DNA from: Pseudomonadota bacterium
GTDB taxonomy: Bacteria; Pseudomonadota; Alphaproteobacteria; Rhizobiales; Devosiaceae
DNA: 9,585 nucleotides
Assembly (NCBI GenBank): GCA_023433985.1
Contig: JAEYTN010000171.1
Span: forward strand, 1-9,585
Direction: 5' to 3'
Both the position numbers and the translations under genes were made by a program. A model generated the notes under the pieces. That model was not told the DNA's origin and searched no databases. It saw only the letters and a program-made list of their open reading frames with translations. This document shows positions 1 to 5,941 of the stretch, one piece after another (the stretch's first letter is position 1; each line of letters begins with the position of its first letter).

Positions 1-399
1 GGGCTTTCGACTACGCCGTGCTGGCGCCGCATCCAGAAGATGGAAGAGGACGGCGTGATCAAGGGGCGGGTGGCCGTGCTCGACCCGGTGAAGGTCAATG
101 CCGGCGTGACCGTTTTCGTGTCGATCCGCACCTCCGAGCACAACGAAGCCTGGATGCGCAAGTTCTCCGCCGTGGTCGAGGACTTCACCGAGGTGGTGGA
201 GTTCTACCGCATGAGCGGCGAGACCGACTACCTGCTGCGCGTGGTGGTGCCCGACATCGCCGCTTACGATGCGTTCTACAAGAAGCTGATCGCCAAGATT
301 AACCTGAGCGACGTCAGCTCGTCCTTCGCCATGGGGCAGATCAAGTACACCACGGCGCTGCCGCTGGAGTTCGCGATCGTCACTGACGACGACAAGTAA
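1..399 (+). CDS. Lrp/AsnC-family transcriptional regulator, 5'-truncated by the window edge
   Basis: Reading frame 1 is open from the first base to a TAA at 397-399, giving 132 residues with no start in view. The visible protein begins GLSTTPCWRRIQKMEEDGVI, which matches the recognition helix and following helix of the Lrp/AsnC winged helix-turn-helix. About 25-30 N-terminal residues are therefore probably missing. The rest is the effector-binding RAM (AsnC_trans_reg) domain: a strand around VTVFVSIRT, then the FYRMSGETDYLLRV segment with the G-x-x-D-Y pattern typical of the family, and a final TTALPL strand. Such proteins form dimers to octamers on DNA and respond to amino acids or other small ligands. 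The ligand and targets cannot be told here. An internal ATG at codon 14 (position 40) would remove the recognition helix and is not a credible start. No U-rich terminator follows the stop. Confidence 0.9.
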   Translation, partial: GLSTTPCWRRIQKMEEDGVIKGRVAVLDPVKVNAGVTVFVSIRTSEHNEAWMRKFSAVVEDFTEVVEFYRMSGETDYLLRVVVPDIAAYDAFYKKLIAKINLSDVSSSFAMGQIKYTTALPLEFAIVTDDDK

Positions 400-715
400 G
401 CGAGTCTCAGTGGAACCGGCTGGCCTGCCCCTGAGGGGAAGGTCGACTGCACGCCTTCTCCCCTTCGGGAAAAGGTGTCCAAAGGGCGGATGAGGGGTGG
501 GTGACTGTAAGCGCCACCGCCTGTCCTTCCGCTCCGGCCGACGATGCTGGGCATCGCGACCCCTCATCCGACTGCCGCCACCTTCTTCCGCAAGGGGAGA
601 AGGCGATTGATTTCCCCCGCGGTGCTGCCGAGGTGCTGGGGGCGTGGGGTGCAGCCTCCTCCCGCTTGGCCGTTGAGAATCCCCTGCAGTCCGTCAACGC
701 GCGCCTGCTGTGGCC
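400..715. other. Gene-free intergenic stretch between the regulator and the Gre factor
   Basis: These 316 bases separate two converging genes. Position 428-438 holds a small CCCC-TGA-GGGG hairpin and 454-603 the inverted repeat pair listed separately. Position 671-699 has a weak six-base inverted match (CGTTGA/TCAACG) with a 17-nt loop. I see no U-rich terminator on either strand and no credible coding region. Open frames crossing here have no family-like sequence and no convincing ribosome-binding site. Confidence 0.6.
454..603. repeat. Paired inverted palindromic intergenic repeat (REP/RIME-like)
   Basis: Two 44-nt arms lie in inverted orientation at 454-497 and 560-603. The reverse complement of the left arm begins CCCCTCATCCG and ends AAGGGGAGAAGG, exactly as the right arm does; the middle of the arms differs and needs a one-base gap. 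Each arm can fold by itself (CCTTCT near one end, AGAAGG at the other). The 62-nt spacer contains a perfect six-base hairpin CGATGC-TGG-GCATCG at 542-556. The CCCTCATCCG...AAGGGGAGAAGG core resembles the abundant intergenic palindromic repeats I know from rhizobial genomes. The element could act as a bidirectional transcript end or mRNA stabiliser between converging genes, which is inference. Confidence 0.75.
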
Positions 716-1198
716 TCAGCTGATGGCGGTGATTTCGAGTTCCTGCTCGCCGAGCACCAGCACGTCACCCACTTCCTTGCCAGACAGTACGCGGGCGATG
801 GGGGAGGCGTGGGAGATGGTGCCGGCTTTGGGGTCGGCTTCGTCTTCGCCGACGATGCGGTAGGTCTGCACCCGGCCGTCGTCGCGCTCGAACGTGACGG
901 TGCTGCCGAAGCCTACCGTTTCCGTCCCTGAAGGTTCGCGGACGACCTGCGCGGTGCGGACGCGTTCGGCGAAGTAGCGGAGGTCGCGGTAGGGTACGGC
1001 TGCCTGCCGCCGGCGCTCGTTGATGTCCTCGATCCGGTTGGCAGTGTCGTAGGCAAGCTCGGCCTCGCGGAGCTGCCGCTGCAGCGCGTCGAGGCCCGCC
1101 TTGGTGACGAGGTTGGGGCCCGGCGAGATCGGGCGGTCGGGGAGGAGGAGTTCGGCGGCGGTCTCGGCGCTGTCCTCCTTGGTGAAGGCAACGCTCAT
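716..1198 (-). CDS. GreA/GreB-family transcription elongation factor with divergent N-terminal coiled coil
   Basis: The product is 160 residues, close to the usual 158 of GreA. The C-terminal half (about 95-160) is a clear GreA/GreB C-terminal FKBP-like domain: FGSTVTFERDDG, YRIVGEDEADP, ISHASPIARVLSGKEVGD and LEITAI. This part binds near the RNA polymerase secondary channel. The N-terminal half (about 28-87) is helical but lacks the canonical GDLKENAEYHAA tip. Its best counterpart is EDINERRRQAA, keeping an acidic pair at D58 and E61 where GreA has its two catalytic acidic residues for transcript cleavage. The ATG at 1198 has a GGAGG seven bases upstream, lying inside the last codons of moaA, whose stop is three bases away. 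The two genes are surely cotranscribed. It could be a true cleavage factor or a Gre-like polymerase regulator (Rnk or Gfh type) with altered activity. This is probably not the main greA of the cell. Confidence 0.85.
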   Translation of the reverse strand: MSVAFTKEDSAETAAELLLPDRPISPGPNLVTKAGLDALQRQLREAELAYDTANRIEDINERRRQAAVPYRDLRYFAERVRTAQVVREPSGTETVGFGSTVTFERDDGRVQTYRIVGEDEADPKAGTISHASPIARVLSGKEVGDVLVLGEQELEITAIS

Positions 1199-1201
1199 TG
1201 A

Positions 1202-2254
1202 TCAGCCTCCGGTTACGCTCATGTGCCGGCTCAGGGCCGGGCCAGTGTGGTCACGATCGAGAACGAAGTCGTGGCCCTTAGGTTTCAACAGCATCGCCTG
1301 ATCCATCGCCGCGTCGAGCGCGCCGGGGCCGCCGTCGCGGATCGCGGCGCGCAGGTCGACCATCGAATCCTGTCCCAGGCACATGTAGAGCTGGCCCGTG
1401 GCAGTGAGGCGCACGCGGTTGCAGCTCTCGCAGAAATTGTGGCTCATCGGCGTGATGAAGCCGATGAGGCCGCCCGTCTCGGCGACGTAGTCGTAGCGTG
1501 CCGGGCCACCGGTGCGGTGGGGCGTGGGCTCGAGCGTGTATTTCGCCATCAGCCGCTCGCGCATCTCCTTGAGTGGCAGGTAGGCGTCGACCCGGTCGAT
1601 GCCGACTTCGCCCAGCGGCATGCCTTCGATGAGCGTGAGGCCGTGGCCGCGGGCGTGGGCCCAGTGCAGCATCGGCTCGATCTCGTGGTCGTTGACGCCG
1701 CGCATCGCCACCATGTTGAGCTTGACCTTGAGGCCGGCTGCGGCCGCGGCGTCGATGCCGTCGAGCACGTCGGGGAGACGGCCGCGCCGCGTGATTTCGG
1801 CGAACTTGGCCGCATCGAGCGTGTCGAGCGAGACGTTGATGCGCTTGACGCCGGCCTTCGCGAGGCCCTCGGCATACTTGCGCAACTGGCTGCCGTTGGT
1901 AGTGAGGGTCAGCTCTTCGAGCCCGTGGCCGAGATGGCTGCCGATCTTCTCGACCAACTCCATGATATCGCGGCGGACCAGCGGCTCGCCCCCGGTGAGG
2001 CGAATCTTCTTCACCCCGCGCGTGACGAACGCGGTGGCGATCTCGTCGATCTCCTCGAAGCTCAGCACTTCCTTCCTCGGCAGGAAGGTCATGTGCTCGC
2101 TCATGCAGTAGGTGCAGCGGAAGTCGCAGCGGTCGGTGACCGAGATGCGCAGGTAGGTGATGCGGCGGCCATAGCGGTCGATCAGCGGTGAGCTGGTGCC
2201 CGTGGGCGCGAGGTCCGGCTGTTCGATCAGGGTGAGCGACATGGCTTCTGTCAT
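1202..2254 (-). CDS. moaA: GTP 3',8-cyclase MoaA (molybdenum cofactor biosynthesis)
   Basis: MoaA is a radical SAM enzyme that rearranges GTP to 3',8-cyclo-7,8-dihydro-GTP, the first step of molybdopterin synthesis, acting with MoaC. The product is 350 residues. The radical SAM cluster motif is [11 protein letters not shown] with C43, C47 and C50, followed by [11 protein letters not shown] for SAM binding. The second, C-terminal [4Fe-4S] cluster has C275, C278 and C292 ([10 protein letters not shown]...MCLGQ), the spacing typical of MoaA. The protein ends in Gly-Gly (349-350), the C-terminal tail required for catalysis in the family, so the gene looks intact. ATG at 2254 is the longest start. 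An in-frame ATG at 2242 (MSLTLIEQP) is equally possible because neither has a strong ribosome-binding site. No other moa or mob genes are in the window. It is cotranscribed with the downstream Gre factor. Confidence 0.96.
   Translation of the reverse strand: MTEAMSLTLIEQPDLAPTGTSSPLIDRYGRRITYLRISVTDRCDFRCTYCMSEHMTFLPRKEVLSFEEIDEIATAFVTRGVKKIRLTGGEPLVRRDIMELVEKIGSHLGHGLEELTLTTNGSQLRKYAEGLAKAGVKRINVSLDTLDAAKFAEITRRGRLPDVLDGIDAAAAAGLKVKLNMVAMRGVNDHEIEPMLHWAHARGHGLTLIEGMPLGEVGIDRVDAYLPLKEMRERLMAKYTLEPTPHRTGGPARYDYVAETGGLIGFITPMSHNFCESCNRVRLTATGQLYMCLGQDSMVDLRAAIRDGGPGALDAAMDQAMLLKPKGHDFVLDRDHTGPALSRHMSVTGG
1206..1210 (-). promoter_or_regulatory. Shine-Dalgarno of the Gre factor, embedded in the moaA diglycine codons
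   Basis: The minus strand reads GGA GGC TGA at the end of moaA, so codons 349-350 (Gly-Gly) form GGAGG. It sits seven bases before the ATG at 1198. This fixes the start of the Gre factor and indicates translational coupling. Confidence 0.85.
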
Positions 2255-2292
2255 ATCGTAGTGGGGCAGGGGGCTTCCACTATGATCGACAT

Positions 2293-2320
2293 AAAAAAGG
2301 CCGGCCCCTGCGGACCGGCC
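2293..2320 (-). terminator. Rho-independent terminator of the L,D-transpeptidase gene
   Basis: On the minus strand GGCCGGTCC (2320-2312), loop GCAG and GGGCCGGCC (2307-2299) pair over nine positions with one G-U pair, followed directly by six T (2298-2293). It lies 22 bases past the transpeptidase stop and 38 bases before the moaA start. It should separate the two, although no clear promoter for moaA is visible in the remaining gap. Confidence 0.88.
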
Positions 2321-2342
2321 CGATCACTTTGCGGCGAACCGC

Positions 2343-2945
2343 CTACTGGTGCACGACCACCAGCGCGCCGACCCGGACGCGCTCGTAGAGGTCGGTCACG
2401 TCCTCGTTGGTGAGGCGGATGCAGCCCGAGGAGACCGCCTGGCCGATGGTCCAGGGTTCCGACGTGCCGTGGATGCGGTAGAGCGTCGAGCCGATATAGA
2501 GGGCGCGGGCGCCGAGGGGATTGTCCGGGCCGCCGGGCATGTAGGCCGGCAGGTCGGGAACGCGCTTGCGCATGGCGGCGGGCGGCGTCCAGCCGGGCCA
2601 CTCGGCCTTGCGGGTGATCTTGTGTTGGCCGCTCCAGCGGAAGCCGTCGCGACCGACGCCGATGCCGTAGCGCAGCGCCTTGCCGTCCTCGAGCACGAGG
2701 TAGAGCCGGCGCTCCGAGGTCTCGACCACGATGGTGCCCGGCTTGAGCTTCGTCTCGTAGGTGACGATCTCCTTCGGGATGGAGCTGCCGCGCTTGTTGC
2801 GCGCCTTCACCTGCGTGGCGTCTTCCCAGGTATTGGTGTCGGCATTGTAGATCCGGGCTGCGGCGGCCGGAGCAACGAGCGAAAAGCTCATGAGCACCGC
2901 CACCAGCGCGGCAAACACGATCTTCATCTTGGTCATCTTGGTCAA
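2343..2945 (-). CDS. Secreted L,D-transpeptidase (YkuD domain)
   Basis: The product is about 200 residues. An N-terminal signal peptide has a basic start (TKMTKMK), a hydrophobic core (about 9-25) and a probable cut after APAAA or AAA near residue 29-30. The YkuD catalytic domain (about 66-199) contains the signature [20 protein letters not shown], with H159, G160, S172, S173, catalytic C175 and R177. Such enzymes act in the periplasm, making 3-3 cross-links in peptidoglycan or attaching proteins to it, and are carbapenem targets. Which activity applies cannot be told. The start is unusual: a TTG at 2945 has GAGAGG with seven-base spacing, while the in-frame ATGs at 2936 and 2927 have no Shine-Dalgarno at normal distance. 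I therefore prefer TTG; the ATG alternatives shorten the protein by 3 or 6 residues. It is transcribed divergently from rpiA and ends before a strong terminator. Confidence 0.93.
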   Translation of the reverse strand: MTKMTKMKIVFAALVAVLMSFSLVAPAAAARIYNADTNTWEDATQVKARNKRGSSIPKEIVTYETKLKPGTIVVETSERRLYLVLEDGKALRYGIGVGRDGFRWSGQHKITRKAEWPGWTPPAAMRKRVPDLPAYMPGGPDNPLGARALYIGSTLYRIHGTSEPWTIGQAVSSGCIRLTNEDVTDLYERVRVGALVVVHQ

Positions 2946-2952
2946 AACTGCG

Positions 2953-2958
2953 CCTCTC
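2953..2958 (-). promoter_or_regulatory. Shine-Dalgarno supporting a TTG start of the L,D-transpeptidase
   Basis: The minus strand reads GAGAGG, then seven bases (CGCAGTT), then TTG. The spacing to the next in-frame ATG would be 16 bases, too long for efficient initiation. This decides the start in favour of TTG. Confidence 0.6.
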
Positions 2959-3005
2959 GACGAATGTGCCCCTACCGCGGGCCCTCAATGTCCCACGTGA
3001 TAGAC

Positions 3006-3059
3006 TGTTCGGTATGGTTCGAGAACGGCACTTGCCACGATTCGACCATCAACCGAACA
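3006..3059. repeat. Long imperfect dyad in the divergent ldt-rpiA region
   Basis: The left arm TGTTCGGTATGGTTCGA (3006-3022) and right arm TCGACCATCAACCGAACA (3042-3059) are reverse complements apart from one or two gaps or mismatches. The middle contains the palindrome GGCACTTGCC (3027-3036). The dyad centre lies about 92 bases upstream of the proposed rpiA -35 box and about 87 bases upstream of the ldt start. It could be a regulator-binding site or a foldable transcript segment. No family of site is recognised. Confidence 0.5.
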
Positions 3060-3122
3060 CTCGTGCCTTATTGTGTTGCCCCGATGCGACATTGGCTACT
3101 GACATCTGCGTGAATCGGTGGC

Positions 3123-3151
3123 TTGACTCACCCGGCCGGCCGCTCTTTATC
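3123..3151 (+). promoter_or_regulatory. Predicted sigma-70-like promoter of rpiA
   Basis: TTGACT (3123-3128) and TTTATC (3146-3151) are separated by exactly 17 bases. They match the consensus at 5 of 6 and 3 to 4 of 6 positions. The start of transcription would fall near 3158, only a few bases before the rpiA Shine-Dalgarno GGAGGG (3161-3166), giving a leader of about 15 bases. Confidence 0.6.
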
Positions 3152-3172
3152 GCGCGCAACGGAGGGCCTCAC

Positions 3173-3877
3173 GTGAGCGACGAATTCAAGGCAGCGGCGG
3201 CGCGCGCCGCCATCAGCGAGCTGCAGCCGGGCATGCGGCTGGGGCTGGGCACTGGCTCGACCGCGAAGCACTTCGTCGACTTTGTCGGGGCCGAGGTGAA
3301 GCGCGGGCTCGACCTGATCTGCGTGCCGACCTCGGAGGCCACCGCGACGCAGGCGCGTGGACTGGGCATCCGGCTCACCACGCTGGACGAGACGCCCGAG
3401 CTCGATCTCACCGTGGATGGAGCCGACGAGGTTGGTCCGGGCCTGGCGCTGATCAAGGGTGCGGGTGGTGCGCTGCTGCGCGAGAAGATCGTCGCGGCGG
3501 CGTCGAAGCGCATGGTGGTGATCGCCGACACGAGCAAGAAGGTGGACCTGCTCGGCCGCTTTCCGCTCCCGATCGAGGTGGAGCCGTTCGGTGCCGCCTC
3601 CACTCTGAAGGCGATCTGGAAAGTGGTGCACCGCTTCGGCGGCGAGGGGCCGGTGGGCTTCCGCATGCGCGGCGGCGAGCGCTACCTGACCGACGGTCGC
3701 CACCTGATCGTGGATGCTTCTTTTGGCCGTATTCCTGATCCAGAAGCGCTCTCGAACGCCCTGCTCGAGATTGCCGGCGTGGTGCAGCACGGTCTGTTCA
3801 TCGGCCTTTGCCGGCGGGCCTACATTGCGGGCCCCGGTGGCATCGAGGTTCTGGACGCGGGAACACCCGTCCGGTAG
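3173..3877 (+). CDS. rpiA: Ribose-5-phosphate isomerase A
   Basis: RpiA interconverts ribose 5-phosphate and ribulose 5-phosphate in the cytosolic non-oxidative pentose phosphate pathway. The product is 234 residues, slightly longer than the 219 of E. coli. Family motifs are in order: [11 protein letters not shown] (24-34) binding phosphate, PTSEAT (52-57), VDGADEV (81-87) with D82 and D85, and [13 protein letters not shown] (93-105) with K95 and the catalytic base E104. Each of these is offset by one from E. coli D81, D84, K94 and E103. The C-terminal [15 protein letters not shown] is also typical. The start is GTG at 3173, with GGAGGG six bases upstream. The frame is open farther upstream to 2966, but that extension has no homology-like sequence and crosses the promoter. 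The stop abuts an in-frame ATG of the next gene. It probably heads a rightward operon with the DUF2059 gene and perhaps gor. Confidence 0.96.
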   Translation: MSDEFKAAAARAAISELQPGMRLGLGTGSTAKHFVDFVGAEVKRGLDLICVPTSEATATQARGLGIRLTTLDETPELDLTVDGADEVGPGLALIKGAGGALLREKIVAAASKRMVVIADTSKKVDLLGRFPLPIEVEPFGAASTLKAIWKVVHRFGGEGPVGFRMRGGERYLTDGRHLIVDASFGRIPDPEALSNALLEIAGVVQHGLFIGLCRRAYIAGPGGIEVLDAGTPVR

Positions 3878-3919
3878 ATGGGCATGATGGGGTATTCAAC
3901 CAGAATGGGCCACACGCCG

Positions 3920-4465
3920 ATGACCATTTTCCAGAAGCGCGCGCCGCTTTTTGTCGCCGCCCTGCTGTCGCTGACTTTCTCGGTCGGACTGGCCGCTCCC
4001 GCCCTGGCGCAGGACCAGCCGGCCCCGGCTGCCCAGCCGCAGGAGGTTTCGCCCGAAGTCCTGGCGCTGGCGCGCAAGTATATCGACCTGACCGACCATG
4101 GCGGCATCTACGAGACGTCCATCGTCCGCGCCGGCATCAATACCTACCAGCAGCTGCTGCCGCAGAACCCCGAGATCGCCGAGCAGCTGAACTCCGCGAT
4201 CGAAGTCGTGATCGCGTCCTACAAGGACAAGAAGGGCGACCTGTTCGACCAGATGGCGCGCCTCTATGCGGTGAACTTCACCATGGAGGAGCTGCAGCAG
4301 ATCGTCGGTTTCTACGAGACGCCGACCGGCCAGAAGCTCTCCAAGGCCAATGCCGAGCTGAACCCTTCGCTGCAGCGCATCATGAACCTGTTCTCGGTGA
4401 ACCTCTCCAAGGAGTTCTTCGCCAAGGTCAGGGCTGAGCTGAAGTCCAAGGGTATCGACACCTGA
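3920..4465 (+). CDS. Secreted DUF2059-domain protein
   Basis: From ATG 3920 the product is 181 residues. It starts with a clear signal peptide: basic MTIFQKR, hydrophobic core about 8-26, then APALA before Q31, consistent with signal peptidase I cleavage and a periplasmic location. A short Pro/Ala/Gln-rich linker follows. The rest is the helical DUF2059 domain, recognisable from LARKYIDLT near its start, QMARLYAVNFTMEELQQIVGFYETPTGQKL in its middle and a C-terminal helical tail. The family's function is not established, so I assign none. ATGs at 3878 (touching the rpiA stop), 3884, 3887 and 3905 are in frame. I chose 3920 because it gives the most ordinary signal peptide, but no start has a strong Shine-Dalgarno. 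Location between rpiA and gor is, from memory, shared with other Hyphomicrobiales. Confidence 0.85.
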   Translation: MTIFQKRAPLFVAALLSLTFSVGLAAPALAQDQPAPAAQPQEVSPEVLALARKYIDLTDHGGIYETSIVRAGINTYQQLLPQNPEIAEQLNSAIEVVIASYKDKKGDLFDQMARLYAVNFTMEELQQIVGFYETPTGQKLSKANAELNPSLQRIMNLFSVNLSKEFFAKVRAELKSKGIDT

Positions 4466-4488
4466 GGTCATCCGACCTATCTGCATTG

Positions 4489-4517
4489 AGGCCCCGCGGT
4501 GCGGGGCCTTTTTCTTT
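4489..4517 (+). terminator. Rho-independent terminator hairpin between the DUF2059 gene and gor
   Basis: AGGCCCCGC (4489-4497), loop GGT and GCGGGGCCT (4501-4509) form a perfect nine-pair stem, followed by a T-rich run (TTTTCTTT). It begins 24 bases after the DUF2059 stop. It ends five bases before the gor Shine-Dalgarno, so it leaves no room for a separate gor promoter downstream. Confidence 0.88.
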
Positions 4518-4531
4518 GTTCGGAGACGGCG

Positions 4532-5902
4532 ATGAGCGACAGCTATGACCTCGTGGTGATCGGCGCGGGTTCCGGCGGCGTGCGCGCCGCGCGGGTGGCC
4601 GGCAACCATGGCGCGCGGGTGGCGATCGTCGAGGAATACCGGGTCGGCGGCACCTGCGTGATCCGCGGCTGCGTGCCCAAGAAGCTGTTCGTCTACGGCG
4701 CCCGCTTCAAGGACCTGTTCGAGGTCGCGCCGAGCTTCGGCTGGACGGTGGAGGCGAACTTCGACTGGCCGACGCTGCTCGCCAACAAGGACAGGGAGAT
4801 CGACCGACTGGAGAAGGCCTACGTCTCCGGCCTCGAGGGCGCCAGGGTCGAGATCATCCGCGATCGGGCCGTGCTGACCGGGCCGAACACGGTGAAGCTG
4901 CGGTCGGGCCGCGAACTGACCGCCAGGACCATTCTCGTTGCTACCGGCGCGCACCCCTACATTCCCGACATCCCGGGCGAGGAGCTCGGCATCACCTCCA
5001 ACGAGGCATTCCACCTCGAGAAGCTTCCGCACTCGATCCTGATCGAGGGTGGCGGTTACGTGGCGGTGGAGTTCGCGACCATCTTCGCCGGGCTCGGCGT
5101 GCCGACCACCATCGTCTATCGCGGCGACATGGTGCTGCGCGGCTTCGACCAGGGCCTGCGCGAGGGGCTGGATGCGGGGCTGCGATCGCGTGGCATCAAG
5201 CTCATCTACCAGACCAATGTCCGCGGGCTGCGCCAGGCCGGCGACGATATCGTGGTCAGCTTCTCGGACGGCGTAGACGCTCCCTTCGGCGCGGTGATGT
5301 TCGCTACCGGCCGCACGCCAAATATCCACGGGCTGGGGCTCGAGGCGCTGGGGGTGAAGACCAACCACTTCAATGCGGTCGAGGTCGACGCTTACTCGCG
5401 CACCTCCGTGCCTTCGATCTACGCCGTGGGCGACGTGACCAACCGCGCGCAACTGACCCCGGTCGCCATCCGCGAAGGGCAGGCCTTCGCGGACACCGTG
5501 TTCGGGGGCAGCCCGACCGCCGTCGACCACTCGCTGATCGGCACCGCGGTGTTCGCCGAGCCGGAGGTGGCGACCGTCGGGCTCGCCGAGCACGACGCGG
5601 CGACCCATGGCGACATCGACGTGTACGTCACCCGCTTCCGGCCGATGATGAACACGCTGTCGGGCAAGTCCGAGCGGATGGTGATGAAGCTCATCACGCT
5701 CCGGGACGGTGGCAAGGTGCTCGGCGTCCATATCCTGGGCCCCGGCGCGGCGGAGATCATCCAGATGGCGGCGATTCCGATGGCCATGGGTGCGACCAAG
5801 GCCGATTTCGACCGCGCCATCGCGATGCACCCAACGGCGGCCGAGGAGCTCGTGACGTTCAAGAAGCCGAGCTACGTCTATCGGGGCGGGGTAAAGGCCT
5901 AG
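4532..5902 (+). CDS. gor: Glutathione-disulfide reductase
   Basis: The enzyme reduces glutathione disulfide with NADPH, keeping the cytosolic thiol pool reduced. The product is 456 residues, close to the usual 450-465. The N-terminal FAD-binding fold has VVIGAGSGGVRAAR (8-21). The redox-active disulfide is GGTCVIRGCVPKK with C42 and C47. The NADPH-binding fold has GGGYVAVEFA (173-182), and R197 and R203 in YRGDMVLRGFD match the two arginines that favour NADPH in glutathione reductases. The second FAD motif is YAVGDVTNRAQLTPVA (297-312). The dimerisation domain ends with MHPTAAEEL, holding the catalytic pair H433 and E438. The ATG at 4532 has GGAG (4522-4525) six bases upstream. An in-frame upstream extension to 4499 runs through the terminator hairpin and is rejected. 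Its promoter must lie upstream of or within the terminator, or it is reached by read-through from rpiA. Confidence 0.96.
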   Translation: MSDSYDLVVIGAGSGGVRAARVAGNHGARVAIVEEYRVGGTCVIRGCVPKKLFVYGARFKDLFEVAPSFGWTVEANFDWPTLLANKDREIDRLEKAYVSGLEGARVEIIRDRAVLTGPNTVKLRSGRELTARTILVATGAHPYIPDIPGEELGITSNEAFHLEKLPHSILIEGGGYVAVEFATIFAGLGVPTTIVYRGDMVLRGFDQGLREGLDAGLRSRGIKLIYQTNVRGLRQAGDDIVVSFSDGVDAPFGAVMFATGRTPNIHGLGLEALGVKTNHFNAVEVDAYSRTSVPSIYAVGDVTNRAQLTPVAIREGQAFADTVFGGSPTAVDHSLIGTAVFAEPEVATVGLAEHDAATHGDIDVYVTRFRPMMNTLSGKSERMVMKLITLRDGGKVLGVHILGPGAAEIIQMAAIPMAMGATKADFDRAIAMHPTAAEELVTFKKPSYVYRGGVKA

Positions 5903-5905
5903 CGC

Positions 5906-5934
5906 TGGACAGCCGACCGTTGTTCGCTTATTGT
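5906..5934 (+). promoter_or_regulatory. Predicted promoter of the small coiled-coil gene, positioned for a leaderless mRNA
   Basis: TGGACA (5906-5911) and TATTGT (5929-5934) are separated by 17 bases, matching consensus at 5 of 6 and 4 of 6. Transcription would start about seven bases after the -10 box, at 5941-5942, which is the A of the ATG. The gene has no Shine-Dalgarno, in keeping with this. Confidence 0.5.
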
Positions 5935-5941
5935 TCTGCTC

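Noticed and set aside
1223..2191. A 322-codon open frame antisense to moaA
   Set aside because: moaA on the opposite strand has all cluster cysteines and the Gly-Gly tail; the antisense translation has no domain and is low-complexity Ala/Val/Asp/Arg sequence.
2255..2292. A molybdenum cofactor riboswitch upstream of moaA
   Set aside because: Only 38 bases lie between the preceding terminator and moaA, too short for the Moco RNA fold, and no such structure is visible.
3006..3030. A sigma-70 promoter for ldt on the minus strand near TCTATC (3005-3000)
   Set aside because: The hexamer 17 bases upstream (CGTTCT) does not resemble a -35 box, so I could not support a promoter.
2966..3172. A longer RpiA reading from 2966
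   Set aside because: The extra 69 residues do not resemble RpiA, overlap the dyad and promoter, and GTG 3173 has a well-placed GGAGGG.
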